The notes below the pieces were generated by a model. It was not told the origin of the DNA and ran no database searches. It saw only the letters and a list, made by a program, of their open reading frames with translations. The translations under genes and the position numbers were made by a program. DNA of 64,000 nt from Amycolatopsis vancoresmycina (GTDB lineage: Bacteria > Actinomycetota > Actinomycetes > Mycobacteriales > Pseudonocardiaceae): positions 62,001 to 126,000 of the forward strand of contig NZ_JNYY01000009.1 in the NCBI RefSeq assembly GCF_000716785.1, written 5' to 3'. Below, one piece after another: positions 16,001 through 25,515 of the stretch; the first letter of the stretch is position 1, and the number at the start of each line of letters is the position of its first letter.

Positions 16001-16537
16001 ATGGCCAAAACCCGGAAGTTCGCCGAGCTGCTGCGGACGCAGATCCGCCACGAGTTCACCGCCGCCCAGCAGTACATCGCCCTGGCCGTCTGGTTCGACG
16101 CCCGCGACCTGCCCCGGCTGGCCAAGCGCTTCTACGGGCAGGCGATCGAGGAGCGCAACCACGCGCTGGCGATGGTCCGCTACCTCCTCGACCGCGACGA
16201 GCCGGTGGCGATCCCCGGCAGCGGCGACGTGCGCAACGACTTCTCGAGCGCGCACGAAGCGATCGAGCTGGCCCTGGCGCAGGAGCGCGCGGTCACGGCC
16301 GACATCGAGGCGATGGCGAAGGCGGCGCGCGCGGAGGAGGACTACCTCGGCGAGCAGTTCGTGCACTGGTTCCTCAAGGAGCAGGTGGAGGAGGTCGCGC
16401 AGATGTCGACGCTGCTCACGGTGGTCGAGCGCGCGGGCGGCAACCTGTTCGAGGTGGAGAACCACCTGTTCCGCGAGTCGGCCACGCCGCCGGCGGACGC
16501 CCCGGACATGCCCCCGGTCGCGGGCGGCAAGCTCTGA
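16001..16537 (+). CDS. Ferritin (non-heme, BfrB/FtnA type)
   Basis: 178 residues from ATG 16001; the GAGGGG stretch directly before it is very close to the start, and a TTG nine bases upstream is an alternative. The four-helix ferritin motifs are visible: RHEFTAAQQYIALAVWF, then EERNHALAMVRYLL with the ExxH ferroxidase pair, AQERAVTAD, and QFVHWFLKEQVEEVAQM. The set of ferroxidase carboxylates appears complete, so it should oxidise and store iron as a 24-mer. No haem-binding methionine context of bacterioferritin is obvious. A strong bidirectional terminator follows. No iron box was recognised in the short upstream region. Confidence 0.9.
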   Translation: MAKTRKFAELLRTQIRHEFTAAQQYIALAVWFDARDLPRLAKRFYGQAIEERNHALAMVRYLLDRDEPVAIPGSGDVRNDFSSAHEAIELALAQERAVTADIEAMAKAARAEEDYLGEQFVHWFLKEQVEEVAQMSTLLTVVERAGGNLFEVENHLFRESATPPADAPDMPPVAGGKL

Positions 16538-16550
16538 CCGGCGGGGTTGT

Positions 16551-16591
16551 ACCGCGGAAGCGGCGCACCCCCAGTGCGCCGCTTCCGCGGT
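16551..16591. terminator. Bidirectional terminator
   Basis: Perfect 18-bp inverted repeat (ACCGCGGAAGCGGCGCAC and its complement) with loop CCCCA, exactly between the convergent ferritin and tandem-hydrolase genes. Confidence 0.85.
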
Positions 16592-16592
16592 C

Positions 16593-18719
16593 TCAGTGGC
16601 AGAACGTGACTTCCGGGTACCCCGGCCGGTCGAGCACCGGCTGCGGCGCACCGCGCAGTTGCTGGTCGAAGAACGCGGTGACGTACGTCCGCGTGATCTC
16701 CCGGGTCCGCAGCGCCGTCGTCTTCGCGCCGTAGTCGACGCCGAATTCGTCGCCGACCAGGCCCACGTCGGTGAACGACGCGTGCTGCGCGCCCCGCACG
16801 TCGGCCCAGCGCCGCCAGCCGGTGAGCTGCGTCCAGTCCCGTTCCCAGGTCGGGTCGCCCGGGACGCAGGCGGTTTCCCCGAGCTGGTGGCCGAGGAACA
16901 TGAAGGGCCGGGAGAGCCCGGGCGGGGCCAGCGGGACGTGGGTCGTGCCGTCGATGTTCATCCCGGCTTTGATCCGCGGGTCGGCGATCATCGCGGGGAG
17001 GGTGCTCGCGCCGCCGATGGAGTGCCCGGCCATGCCGATCCGGGCACCGTCGATCAGCGGCGCCCACTTCGAGTGCGTCAGCGAGTCCAGCACGAACGAC
17101 ACGTCCTTCGCCCGGCCCAGCTCCAGTTTCTGCCAGAACGCCTCGTCGTGCGGGACCTCGCAGGACGCGCACCCGGCGAAGCGGCCGTCCGGGAAGCTCT
17201 GGCCGGCGTTTTCGTAGGTGTGGCCGATCAGCGCGACGGCGTACCCGTGGCTCGCCAGGTCCTCGGCCAGCGCGCCGAGCGTGGCGCGGGGCTTGGTGTA
17301 GCCGGGCGACAGCACGACCAGCGGCAGCCCGCGCCCCGACGGCCGGGCGTCGGCGACGGAGTTGGTCACCAGCTTGGCGAGCGTGTCGGACGGCACGTCG
17401 AGGCCGCTGTCGGCCAGCAACGCCGCCGACTCCGCCGCGGTCAGGTACTGCGTCTTCGCGCCCTTCGCCGAAGCAGCCGGGTAGAACAGCGACACCATCA
17501 GTTCCCGGTAGGGGACCGACGGCACCCACGGGTCCGGACGCGAAGTGTCCTTCAGGTACACCGCCGTGCTGCCCACCGGCCGGTCCCCGGTGGGCGCGGG
17601 CAGGTACGGCGTCGACGTCCGGGCGAAGGTGACCTCCGGGTACCGCGCGGACGGCTGGTCCAGCAGCGGCTGCGGCCTGCCGCGCAGGTGCTGGTCGAAG
17701 AACGCGCGGACGTACGCGGCGGTGATCGCCTGCCCCCGCACGGCGGGGGTGGTCGCGCCGAAGTCGAGGCCGAGCTGCTCGCCCACCAGGCCGAGGTCGG
17801 TGAAGGACGGGTGCACCACGCCGGTCACGGTGAGCCAACGCTTCCAGCCCTTCAGCTGCTTCCAGTCGGCGTCCCAGGTGCCGGATTCGACGCCGGTGCC
17901 GGGGGTGTACAGGCTCTGGCGGCCGAGGAACAGGAACGGCCGGTCGAGCCCGGGCGGGAGCAGCGGGTCGCTCTGCGTGCCGTCGATGTCGATCCCGGCC
18001 CTGATCCGCGGGTCGGTCACCATCGCGTTCACCGTGCTCGTGCCGCCGACGGAGTGCCCGGCCATGCCGATCCGGGAACCGTCCAGCAGCGGCGCCCACT
18101 TCGAGTGCGCCAGCGAGTCCAGCACGAACGACACGTCCTTCGCGCGGCCGCGTTGCAGCTTCTGCCAGAACTCGGTGTCGTAGTCGCCGCAGGCGGCGCA
18201 GCCGGTGACCCGGCCGTCCGGGAAGGTGGTGGCCACGTTCTCGTAGGTGTGGTCGACCAGGACGACCAGGTACCCGTGGCTCGCCAGGTCCTCCGACAGC
18301 GAGGTCAGCTCGGCGCGGGGCCGCTTGAAGCCGGGCGACAGGACGACGGCGGGCCGGTCGCGCCCGGCCGGCTCGGCATCGACGACGGCGTCCGTGCGGA
18401 CCGTCGTCAGCACCGAGGGCGGGATGCCGCCGATGCCGGCTTCGTCGAAGACGGCCTTCGCCTCGGCTTCCGACATGAACTGCTTCTTCGGCCCGTCCGG
18501 CGGGGCCGCCGGGTAGAAGAGGGAGACCATCAGCTCCCGGTAGGGCACCGACGGAACCCACGGGTCGGCGCGCGAGGTGTCCTTGAGGTACAGGGCGGTC
18601 GTGCCCACCGGCCGGTCGCCGGTCGGTTTCGCCAGCGTGAGCGCGGGGTCCGCCGACGCGGCCGGGGCGGCCAGCGACAGCGCGAGCGCGGTGACGACCA
18701 TGATTGTCCTGGTTCTCAT
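16593..18719 (-). CDS. Secreted protein with two fused PAF-acetylhydrolase-like domains
   Basis: 708 residues, start ATG 18719 overlapping the upstream gene's stop (ATGA). A signal peptide (MRTRTIMVVTALALSLAAPAA) is followed by two homologous alpha/beta-hydrolase domains, about residues 30-368 and 371-708, each starting with (K/A)PTGDRPVG(T/S)TA and ending with YPEVTF. Domain 1 has nucleophile Ser223 in GHSVGG, Asp246 in DIDG and His303 in VVHPSFTD; domain 2 has GHSIGG, NIDG and AQHASFTD. Both keep a CxxC (GCAACG, GCASCE) near the HTYEN oxyanion region. The family (platelet-activating-factor acetylhydrolase/PET-hydrolase-like) cleaves short acyl esters. A third paralogue is encoded just upstream. 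Confidence 0.85.
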   Translation of the reverse strand: MRTRTIMVVTALALSLAAPAASADPALTLAKPTGDRPVGTTALYLKDTSRADPWVPSVPYRELMVSLFYPAAPPDGPKKQFMSEAEAKAVFDEAGIGGIPPSVLTTVRTDAVVDAEPAGRDRPAVVLSPGFKRPRAELTSLSEDLASHGYLVVLVDHTYENVATTFPDGRVTGCAACGDYDTEFWQKLQRGRAKDVSFVLDSLAHSKWAPLLDGSRIGMAGHSVGGTSTVNAMVTDPRIRAGIDIDGTQSDPLLPPGLDRPFLFLGRQSLYTPGTGVESGTWDADWKQLKGWKRWLTVTGVVHPSFTDLGLVGEQLGLDFGATTPAVRGQAITAAYVRAFFDQHLRGRPQPLLDQPSARYPEVTFARTSTPYLPAPTGDRPVGSTAVYLKDTSRPDPWVPSVPYRELMVSLFYPAASAKGAKTQYLTAAESAALLADSGLDVPSDTLAKLVTNSVADARPSGRGLPLVVLSPGYTKPRATLGALAEDLASHGYAVALIGHTYENAGQSFPDGRFAGCASCEVPHDEAFWQKLELGRAKDVSFVLDSLTHSKWAPLIDGARIGMAGHSIGGASTLPAMIADPRIKAGMNIDGTTHVPLAPPGLSRPFMFLGHQLGETACVPGDPTWERDWTQLTGWRRWADVRGAQHASFTDVGLVGDEFGVDYGAKTTALRTREITRTYVTAFFDQQLRGAPQPVLDRPGYPEVTFCH

Positions 18720-19822
18720 CCGATGAAGGTCACTTCCGGGTAGGCGGGCGAGGGCGCGGCCAGCAGCGGCTGCGGGCGGCAGCGCAGGTGCTGGTCGAAG
18801 AAAGCGCTTACGTAGTTCCGCGTGACGGTCAACGCCCGGTAGGGGTCGATCGAGTCGCCGATGTCGACGCCCAGCTGCGCGGCGAGCACGCCGAGGTCGG
18901 TGAACGACGAATGCACCGTGCCGGAAACCATGATCCAGCGCTTCCAGCCGGTCAGGTGCGTCCAGTCCGTTTCCCAGTCGTCGTACGGCCCCGGCGCGCC
19001 CGGCGTGTAGTTGTCCATGCTGCCGACGAACATGAACGGCCGGGACAGCCCGGACGCCGGGATCGGGACGTGCACGCTGCCGTCGAGGTCCGCGCCCGCG
19101 CGGATGCGCCGGTCGGCCAGCATCGCCTGGGTGGTGACCGCGCCGCCCGCGGAGTGCCCCGTCATGCCGATGCGCTGCGGGTCGATCAGCGCGCCCCACT
19201 GCGAGCGCAGCAGCTCGTCGAGCACGAACGACGTGTCCCTGGTGCGGACCTGCGCGAACTTCTCCCAGAAGCCGGGCTGGTCGTCGACCTCGCAGGCGGC
19301 GCAGCCGGTGACGTGGCCGTCGGGGAAGGTCGTGGCGCGGTTTTCGTAGGTGTGGTCGATCGCCGCCACGGCGTACCCGCGGCTGGCGAGGTCCTCGGCC
19401 AGCGCGGTGAGCGTCGCCCGCGGCTGCGTCCACCCCGGGGACAGCACGACCAGCGGCAGGCTGTGCCACCACCCGGCCGGGTGAGCGTCGACGACGGCGT
19501 TCGTCCGGACCGTGCTGAAGACGTCCAGCGGCAGGCCGGGGATGTTCTGCCGTTCGAGGTTGAGCTGCGACTCGAGCGGGGTCATGTACTGCTTCTTCGG
19601 CCCGTTCGCCGAGGTCGCCGGGTAGAAGAGGGAGACCATCAGCTCCCGGTAGGGCACGGCGGGCACCCACGGGTCGGCGCGCGAAGTGTCCTTGAACGAC
19701 AGTGCGGTGACACCGACGGGTGAGTGCCCGGTCGGGCGGGGCAGGTAAGGCGTCGTGGCCGCCGACGCGGGCGATGCGGTCAAGGTGAGCGTGAGCGCGG
19801 TGGCTACCGCGAGAGTGCGCAT
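18716..19822 (-). CDS. Secreted PAF-acetylhydrolase-like esterase
   Basis: 368 residues from ATG 19822, with a signal peptide (MRTLAVATALTLTLTASPASA). One alpha/beta-hydrolase domain closely resembles each half of the next protein: RPTGHSPVGVTALSFKDTSR at the start, VLSPGWTQPRATL, DHTYENRATTFPDGHVTGCAACE, nucleophile in GHSAGG, SGTVHSSFTDLG and YPEVTF at the end. It heads a two-gene operon encoding three such domains, so the locus grew by repeated duplication followed by one gene fusion. Likely an extracellular lipase/esterase. The fixed spacing of the four blocks suggests all three domains fold alike. Confidence 0.85.
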   Translation of the reverse strand: MRTLAVATALTLTLTASPASAATTPYLPRPTGHSPVGVTALSFKDTSRADPWVPAVPYRELMVSLFYPATSANGPKKQYMTPLESQLNLERQNIPGLPLDVFSTVRTNAVVDAHPAGWWHSLPLVVLSPGWTQPRATLTALAEDLASRGYAVAAIDHTYENRATTFPDGHVTGCAACEVDDQPGFWEKFAQVRTRDTSFVLDELLRSQWGALIDPQRIGMTGHSAGGAVTTQAMLADRRIRAGADLDGSVHVPIPASGLSRPFMFVGSMDNYTPGAPGPYDDWETDWTHLTGWKRWIMVSGTVHSSFTDLGVLAAQLGVDIGDSIDPYRALTVTRNYVSAFFDQHLRCRPQPLLAAPSPAYPEVTFIG

Positions 19823-19842
19823 GATTCCCCCAGTCGGAATCG

Positions 19843-20822
19843 TCAGGACAGGTGGCGGAGACGGCGGAAGCAGAACCAGGTGAGCAGGGTGGTCATCGCG
19901 AGGTAGAGCGCCAGTTCGAGCCACTGCAGCGGCCAGAACCGCGAGCCCGGCTGGTAGGTCACGCGCTGGTGGTAGCCGTGCGCGCCCAGGCGGGCCACAC
20001 ACGCCTGGATGTCACCGCGCTCCGGCGGGGCCGCCCCCGGCCGCGGCGAGCAGTCCTGCAGGAAGTCCGGCATCGAGGTGACCACGTTCCCGGCCGGGTC
20101 CAGGGTTTCGTTCGCCAGCTCCCACGCCCCGGCCGGCTTCCGCACGCCGATCTCGGTGATCCCCTGCTTGTCGTTGCCGGTGATGTTCGTGATGTTCTCG
20201 GGCGTGATCGCGACCGTCTCGGTCTGCGGCGGCAGCAGGTGCGGGCGCACGAGCAGCGTCACCGCGAGTAAGACCGCGGTGAGCGCGACGACGGTGACGG
20301 CCATCGCGGCCACCGTCCGCCGCAGCAGCATCCCCACCGCGACCCCGAGGACGAGCGCGAAAGCCGCGTAGCCGATCGGGGCGATCCCGCGCGCGCCGAA
20401 CACCACCGGCGAAATGCGCGCGAGCATCCCGCGGTCGGTCTGGACCGCGGAGAGCGCGTCGATCGGGCTCGCCCACCAGGAGACCGCCAGGCTCAGCGCG
20501 CCGGCGGCGAGCACCGCCGCGAGCAGGCCGAACCCGAGCTTCGTGGTGAGCCACCGCTTCCGCGTGACGGTCTGGTTCCAGACGAGGCTGTGCGTGCCGC
20601 TCTCCAGTTCGCGCGTGATCATCGGGACGCCCCAGAACACGCCGATCACCGCGGGCAGCAGGTACAGCACCAGGATGGTCCCGCCGAAGAGGGCGTCCTC
20701 GTCGGAGAAGTCCGTGCGGCCCACCAGCTGCGGCCCGGTGACCGCGAGCACGACGGCGATCGCGATCAGCCCGGCGAGCACCGACAGCGCGGGCGTGCGG
20801 AACTGGCGCCAGGTCAGCCAGG

Positions 20823-20826
<4 letters not shown>
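19843..20826 (-). CDS. ABC transporter permease
   Basis: 327 residues, ATG 20826, overlapping the ATPase gene by 4 nt. MTWLTWRQFRTPALSVLAGLIAIAVVLAV is a typical start of ABC-2-like permeases linked to YtrA systems. About six membrane helices are seen (segments near 15-35, 55-80, 105-125, 155-180, 185-205 and the last 25 residues), with a long extracellular loop of about 90 residues between the last two. It forms the membrane part of the exporter with the ATPase encoded upstream. Substrate unknown, though YtrA-type operons often respond to cell-wall antibiotics. Confidence 0.82.
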
Positions 20827-21700
<874 letters not shown>

Positions 21701-21704
<4 letters not shown>

Positions 21705-22093
21705 GCTATGTCCTCTCTGGCGGAGTCGCGAAACGTGGACATCAGCAGGGCCTCGATGCTCTCTTCGTCGAGCCCGGCCCGGCGCGCCCGGTCCAGCCAG
21801 CGGCGCAGGTCCTGCCGCAACGGCCCGAGCACGGCGAACGAAGCGCCGTTCAGGGTCGCCGTCACGAAGGTGCCGACACCGGGGCGGGCCGAGACCAGGC
21901 CGTCGTGCTCCAGCTCGCGGTAGGCCTTCAGCACGGTGTTCGGGTTGATCGCGAGGCTCGCGACCACGTCCTTGACCTTCGGGAGCTGGTCTCCCTCGGT
22001 GAGCAGGCCGAGGCGCAGCGCGTGCCGCACCTGCTGGACCAGCTGCTGGTACGGCGACAGGCCGGACCTCGTGTCCAAGTGGAACTCGATCAT
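21701..22093 (-). CDS. GntR-family regulator, YtrA subfamily
   Basis: 130 residues from ATG 22093 (MIEFHLDTRSG), chosen because GGAG sits seven bases before it; an ATG 12 bases earlier (22105) has no such site. SPYQQLVQQVRHALRLGLLTEGDQLPKVKDVVASLAINPNTVLKAYRELEHDGLV is the winged helix-turn-helix of YtrA-type GntR proteins, which have only a short two-helix C-terminus as seen here. It probably represses the operon it heads; the AT-rich palindrome at 22110-22121 overlaps the promoter. The 4-nt overlap with the ATPase gene supports co-regulation. Confidence 0.87.
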
Positions 22094-22109
22094 CGGCAAC
22101 TCCATTTAT

Positions 22110-22128
22110 CTAGTTAACTAGTACTATA
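22110..22128 (-). promoter_or_regulatory. YtrA-type operator and -10 element
   Basis: CTAGTTAACTAG (22110-22121) is a perfect 12-bp palindrome. On the minus strand it is preceded by TATAGT (22123-22128), a good -10 box. The AT-rich cluster stands out sharply from the surrounding DNA and lies just upstream of the regulator's start, fitting autorepression. Confidence 0.6.
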
Positions 22129-22238
22129 GCTAAGGTCGGCGGCGCGGCGCCAGTGATCTTTTTCGGGCGGGCGATCAACCTCGCCACCCCCTTGCCCGTC
22201 TGTGGGGATGATCGTTTCCCTTCTCGAGAGGATTTCTC

Positions 22239-23789
22239 GTGCGTCGTTTCCCTGGGGGAGGCATCGTGCGCGGCGTGGTCGTCGCACTCGGTGTCTCGAT
22301 GGCCGTCTCGGCGGGGCCGGCGGTCGCGTCCGCGGCACCGATGTCCGTCGACAAAGTGCCGACGCCACAACTGAGCTGGACCGGCTGTGAGGACGGGTTC
22401 CAGTGCGCCACCGCCTCGGTGCCGCTGGACTACGACCGGCCGTCCGGCGCGAAGATCGACCTCGCGCTGATCAAGCTGCCCGCCACCGACCCCGCACACC
22501 GGATCGGCTCGCTGTTCGTCAACTTCGGCGGCCCAGGCGCATCCGGCCTGCAGCGGCTGCGGGAGCGCGGGAAGTGGCCGTGGCTGTTCTCCGACGAACT
22601 GCGCGCGCGGTTCGACCTCGTCTCGTGGGACCCGCGCGGGATCGGGCACAGCACCGCCGTCCGGTGCTTCGACTCCCAGGCCGAGCAGGAGTCGTTCTTC
22701 GGTTCGTTCCCGGAGATGCCGGGCGACCCGAGCGGCAACGCGGCCTTCTACGCCAAGTCGAAGGAGCTCGCCGACCGCTGCTCGGCCAAGGCGGGCCCGA
22801 TCCTGGAGCACGTCTCGACCGCCAACACGGCCCGCGACCTCGAGCTCCTGCGCCGCGCGGTCGGCGATCCGAAGCTGAACTACCACGGCATTTCGTACGG
22901 AACGCAGCTCGGGGCGACGTACGCGAACCTGTTCCCGAACCGGATCCGGGCGATGGTGTTCGACGGCACCATGGACTTCGCCGGCAACGCGACCGGCCAG
23001 AACGGCAACGGCAAGAGCGTCCCGCTGGACACCCGCCAGGACGTCGCGACCGGCATCGCGCAGACCTTCGAGCAGTTCCTGCGGCTGTGCACGGAAGCCG
23101 GGCCGAAGTGCGCGTTCTCGTCCGGCGACCCGAAGGCGAAGTGGGCGGCGCTGACCGCGCGTGCCAAGCAGGCCCCGATCGTCAGCAACGGCGAGACGTG
23201 GACCTATTCCGGGATCATCAACGCGGCCGCCGACCTGTCCGACTCGCGGGGCTGGCCGGACATCGCCGCGCTGCTGCAGCGCCTCTACGACGCCCCGGCC
23301 GCACCGGCTCTCCGGTCGGCCGCGGTCAAGGGCGAGCAGTACACCTCGAACCGCACCGAGGCGTTCAACGCCATCCAGTGCAGCGACAGCGACGTGCCCA
23401 CCGACCCGGCGGTCTACAGCCGGTACGCCGAGTCGGAGGACCAGCGCGTGCCGTACTTCGGGCGGATCGCGGTGCTGGACATGATGAGCTGCGCGTACTG
23501 GCAGGCGAGGGACACCGACCGCTACACCGGCCCGTGGAACCGCCCGACGTCGGCGGAGATCCTCGTGCTGAACAACCACTACGACCCGTCCACGCCGCTG
23601 CCCGGCGCGCGTGACGGCGCCGCGGAACTGGCGCGGGCGCGGGTGTTCGTCACCGAGGGCTACGGCCACTCGTCGATGTACGTGCCGAGCACGTGCACCG
23701 AGAAGGTCAAGCGGGACTACCTGATCTCGGGCACCTTCCCGGCCGCGGGCCAGACCTGCGGGATCGACGCGAGCCCGTTCGCGGGCTGA
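22239..23789 (+). CDS. Secreted alpha/beta hydrolase, tripeptidyl-aminopeptidase type
   Basis: 516 residues from GTG 22239 with a GAGAGGA site upstream. The N-terminus (RGVVVALGVSMAVSAGPAVASAAP) is a signal peptide. VNFGGPGASG (oxyanion HGG-like turn), SWDPRGIGHST, nucleophile in YHGISYGTQLG, Asp in LNNHYDPSTPLPGA and His in GYGHSS follow the SlpD/E-type (S33) tripeptidyl aminopeptidases of Streptomyces. It probably removes N-terminal tripeptides outside the cell. Four to six cysteines fit the disulfide-bearing family. A hairpin terminator follows the stop. Confidence 0.85.
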   Translation: MRRFPGGGIVRGVVVALGVSMAVSAGPAVASAAPMSVDKVPTPQLSWTGCEDGFQCATASVPLDYDRPSGAKIDLALIKLPATDPAHRIGSLFVNFGGPGASGLQRLRERGKWPWLFSDELRARFDLVSWDPRGIGHSTAVRCFDSQAEQESFFGSFPEMPGDPSGNAAFYAKSKELADRCSAKAGPILEHVSTANTARDLELLRRAVGDPKLNYHGISYGTQLGATYANLFPNRIRAMVFDGTMDFAGNATGQNGNGKSVPLDTRQDVATGIAQTFEQFLRLCTEAGPKCAFSSGDPKAKWAALTARAKQAPIVSNGETWTYSGIINAAADLSDSRGWPDIAALLQRLYDAPAAPALRSAAVKGEQYTSNRTEAFNAIQCSDSDVPTDPAVYSRYAESEDQRVPYFGRIAVLDMMSCAYWQARDTDRYTGPWNRPTSAEILVLNNHYDPSTPLPGARDGAAELARARVFVTEGYGHSSMYVPSTCTEKVKRDYLISGTFPAAGQTCGIDASPFAG

Positions 23790-23800
23790 TCTCGATCGCG

Positions 23801-23830
23801 GCGGGCCGCACCGGCACCGGTGCGGCCCGC
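23801..23830 (+). terminator. Hairpin terminator
   Basis: 14-bp perfect arms GCGGGCCGCACCGG and complement with a 2-nt loop, 11 bp after the peptidase stop codon. No T-run follows, as is usual in actinomycetes. Confidence 0.75.
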
Positions 23831-23878
23831 TTCCCTGTCACGACCCGCGGCACAGGTCGGTGCGGCAGAATCCCGCGG

Positions 23879-24445
23879 ATGACGCATACCGTCAGCCCCC
23901 TCGACGCCTCGACGTGGGCGGCGTTCGCGGAGCTCGTCGAGCGCAACAACGGCATCTTCGGCGGCTGCTGGTGCCTCGGGTTCCACCCGGAACGCGCACA
24001 GCGCGGCCCGGCGCGCCGCACGATCAAGGAGGACCGCGTCCGCACGGGTGGCGCACACGCGGCGCTGGTGCTGGACGCCGACGGCGTCGCCCAGGGCTGG
24101 TGCCAGTACGGCAGCCCCGCCGAGCTGCCCGGCATCAAGCACCGGCGGGCGTACGACAAGGCCTCGCCGCCCCGGCCGGACTGGCGGATCACGTGCGTCT
24201 TCGTCGACCGGAAGCACCGGGGGCACGGCATCGCCCGGATGGCGCTGGCGGGCGCGCTGGCACAGATCGCGCAGGCCGGCGGCGGGCTCGTCGAGGCGGT
24301 CTCCGAGGCGACGGCGGGCCGCACCGCGCCGGCCCGGTTCCTGTTCAGCGCGACGGTCGAGCTGTTCGAGGAGCACGGGTTCACGCGCGGCCGGCAGCTG
24401 GGCGAGCACGCGTGGATCGTGAGCCGGACGATTTCGCCAGGGTGA
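23879..24445 (+). CDS. GNAT-family N-acetyltransferase
   Basis: 188 residues from ATG 23879. WRITCVFVDRKHRGHGIARMALAGAL contains the acetyl-CoA loop R/Q-x-x-G-x-G/A (RKHRGHGIA), and ELFEEHGFTRGRQLGEHAWIVSRT is the typical C-terminal beta strand region of GNAT enzymes. An N-terminal CWCLGF stretch (FGGCWCLGFHPE) is seen in a GNAT subgroup of unknown substrate. Stand-alone gene; a promoter of the mutasome begins 16 bp after the stop. Confidence 0.8.
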   Translation: MTHTVSPLDASTWAAFAELVERNNGIFGGCWCLGFHPERAQRGPARRTIKEDRVRTGGAHAALVLDADGVAQGWCQYGSPAELPGIKHRRAYDKASPPRPDWRITCVFVDRKHRGHGIARMALAGALAQIAQAGGGLVEAVSEATAGRTAPARFLFSATVELFEEHGFTRGRQLGEHAWIVSRTISPG

Positions 24446-24461
24446 GGTCCGCCCGTCCGGC

Positions 24462-24506
24462 TTGACAGCGGGGGCGCTCGTCTCGCAGTATGCGAACAAG
24501 TGTTCG
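24462..24506 (+). promoter_or_regulatory. SOS promoter of imuA': TTGACA, CAGTAT and LexA-type box
   Basis: TTGACA at 24462-24467 and CAGTAT at 24486-24491 (18-bp spacing) are followed directly by CGAACAAGTGTTCG (24493-24506), matching the actinobacterial LexA box CGAAC-N4-GTTCG. LexA bound here would cover the start of transcription. Confidence 0.75.
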
Positions 24507-24582
24507 ATAAGTGTTCTGGGTTCGCCTGTGGCTTCCTCACGCGGGTGTCTCCGGTGCGAGTACGTGGTGCTGGAGGTGGGCG

Positions 24583-25272
24583 GTGGTGGCGGTGCCGGAG
24601 GCGCTGGCCGGGCTCACGGCCATTCCCGGGGTCGGCACGGCCGCGCAGCTGCGCGAGCCGTCCGCGGACGCGGAGCTGCTGGCGGTACTGCCCCCGCTGG
24701 CGGCCCTGCTGCCCGGCGGCGGCCTGCGCAGGGGAAGCACGATCGCGGTGCGCGGAGCAACATCCCTGGTACTGGCCCTCCTGGCGGCGGCCACCCGCGA
24801 CGGCTCCTGGGCGGCGGTGACGGGCCTGCCGGAACTGGGCCTGGCCGCGGCGGCGGAACTCGGCGTCGACCTGGAGCGGATCGCCCTGGTCCCGGACCCG
24901 GGAGCGGAGCTGGTGCCGGTGGTCTCGGCCCTGGTGGACGGCTTCGACGTGGTGGTACTGGGGCCGGCCCGCAACATGCCTCCGGAGACGGCCCGCCGCC
25001 TGGCGGGCCGGGTCCGCAACCGCGGCACGGTGCTGCTGGCGGTGGGCCACTGGCCGGGCGCGGACGTGGAGCTGAGCGTGTCAGGCCGCCGCTGGCACGG
25101 CCTCACCCAGGACGGCCACGGCCACTTGAGAAGCCGCGACGTGGTGGCAACAAGCCGCGGCCGCGGCGCAGCGGCCCGCCCCCGGACAGTCCCGCTGCAG
25201 CTCCCGGCCCCAGAGGGCACGGTGGCAGACGCCACCCGCCCAGAACGCCGCCTGGTCGAGGTAGCCGGATGA
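24583..25272 (+). CDS. imuA': ImuA'-like mutasome protein (RecA-fold)
   Basis: 229 residues from GTG 24583, next to a GGAGG site. MVAVPEALAGLTAIPGVGTA and LPGGGLRRGSTIAVRGATSLVLALLAAATRDGSWAAVTGLPELG resemble the degenerate RecA-like core of ImuA' (SAV_6107 type), with GATSLVLAL in place of a normal Walker A, so ATP binding is doubtful, as known for the family. ImuA' is an accessory of the ImuB-DnaE2 translesion synthesis complex and acts in damage-induced mutagenesis. Position before imuB, HNH and dnaE2, plus the LexA box, supports the name. The C-terminus is basic and Pro-rich. Confidence 0.8.
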   Translation: MVAVPEALAGLTAIPGVGTAAQLREPSADAELLAVLPPLAALLPGGGLRRGSTIAVRGATSLVLALLAAATRDGSWAAVTGLPELGLAAAAELGVDLERIALVPDPGAELVPVVSALVDGFDVVVLGPARNMPPETARRLAGRVRNRGTVLLAVGHWPGADVELSVSGRRWHGLTQDGHGHLRSRDVVATSRGRGAAARPRTVPLQLPAPEGTVADATRPERRLVEVAG

Positions 25273-25515
25273 GCCACCCCACCCGCCCTGGCCAGAACCA
25301 CCACGCGACTTGCCCCTCCAGTCACGCGTGTCGCCTCTCCAATCACGCGAGATGCCCCTCCAATCACGCGAGTTGCGCCTCCGGTCACGCGAGTTGCGCC
25401 TTCAATCACGCGAGATTCGCCTCCAGTCACGCGAGATCCGCTCCCAATCACGCGTGCCGCCCCTCGCCGCGATCGTGCGCTCGGCCGGAGCGTCCGGTGA
25501 GCGCGGCACCGTGGA
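25273..25515 (+). repeat. Intergenic 21-bp tandem repeat (8 units, 25302-25464)
   Basis: Between imuA' and imuB. Eight consecutive 21-bp units each begin with CACGCG: starts at 25302, 25323, 25344, 25365, 25386, 25407, 25428 and a shortened one at 25449. A common unit is CACGCGAGTTGCGCCTCCAAT with changes mainly in the middle. There are no spacers. The unit length is a multiple of three, so any reading through it gives a heptapeptide repeat, but no convincing gene is present. Confidence 0.85.

Noticed and set aside
22110..23669. Long open frame antisense to the secreted peptidase (519 codons)
   Set aside because: GC-rich DNA leaves antisense frames open. It has no domain motifs, and the sense strand has a clear signal peptide and catalytic residues.
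25302..25464. CRISPR-like array between imuA' and imuB
   Set aside because: The repeats are tandem with no unique spacers and no cas genes nearby.
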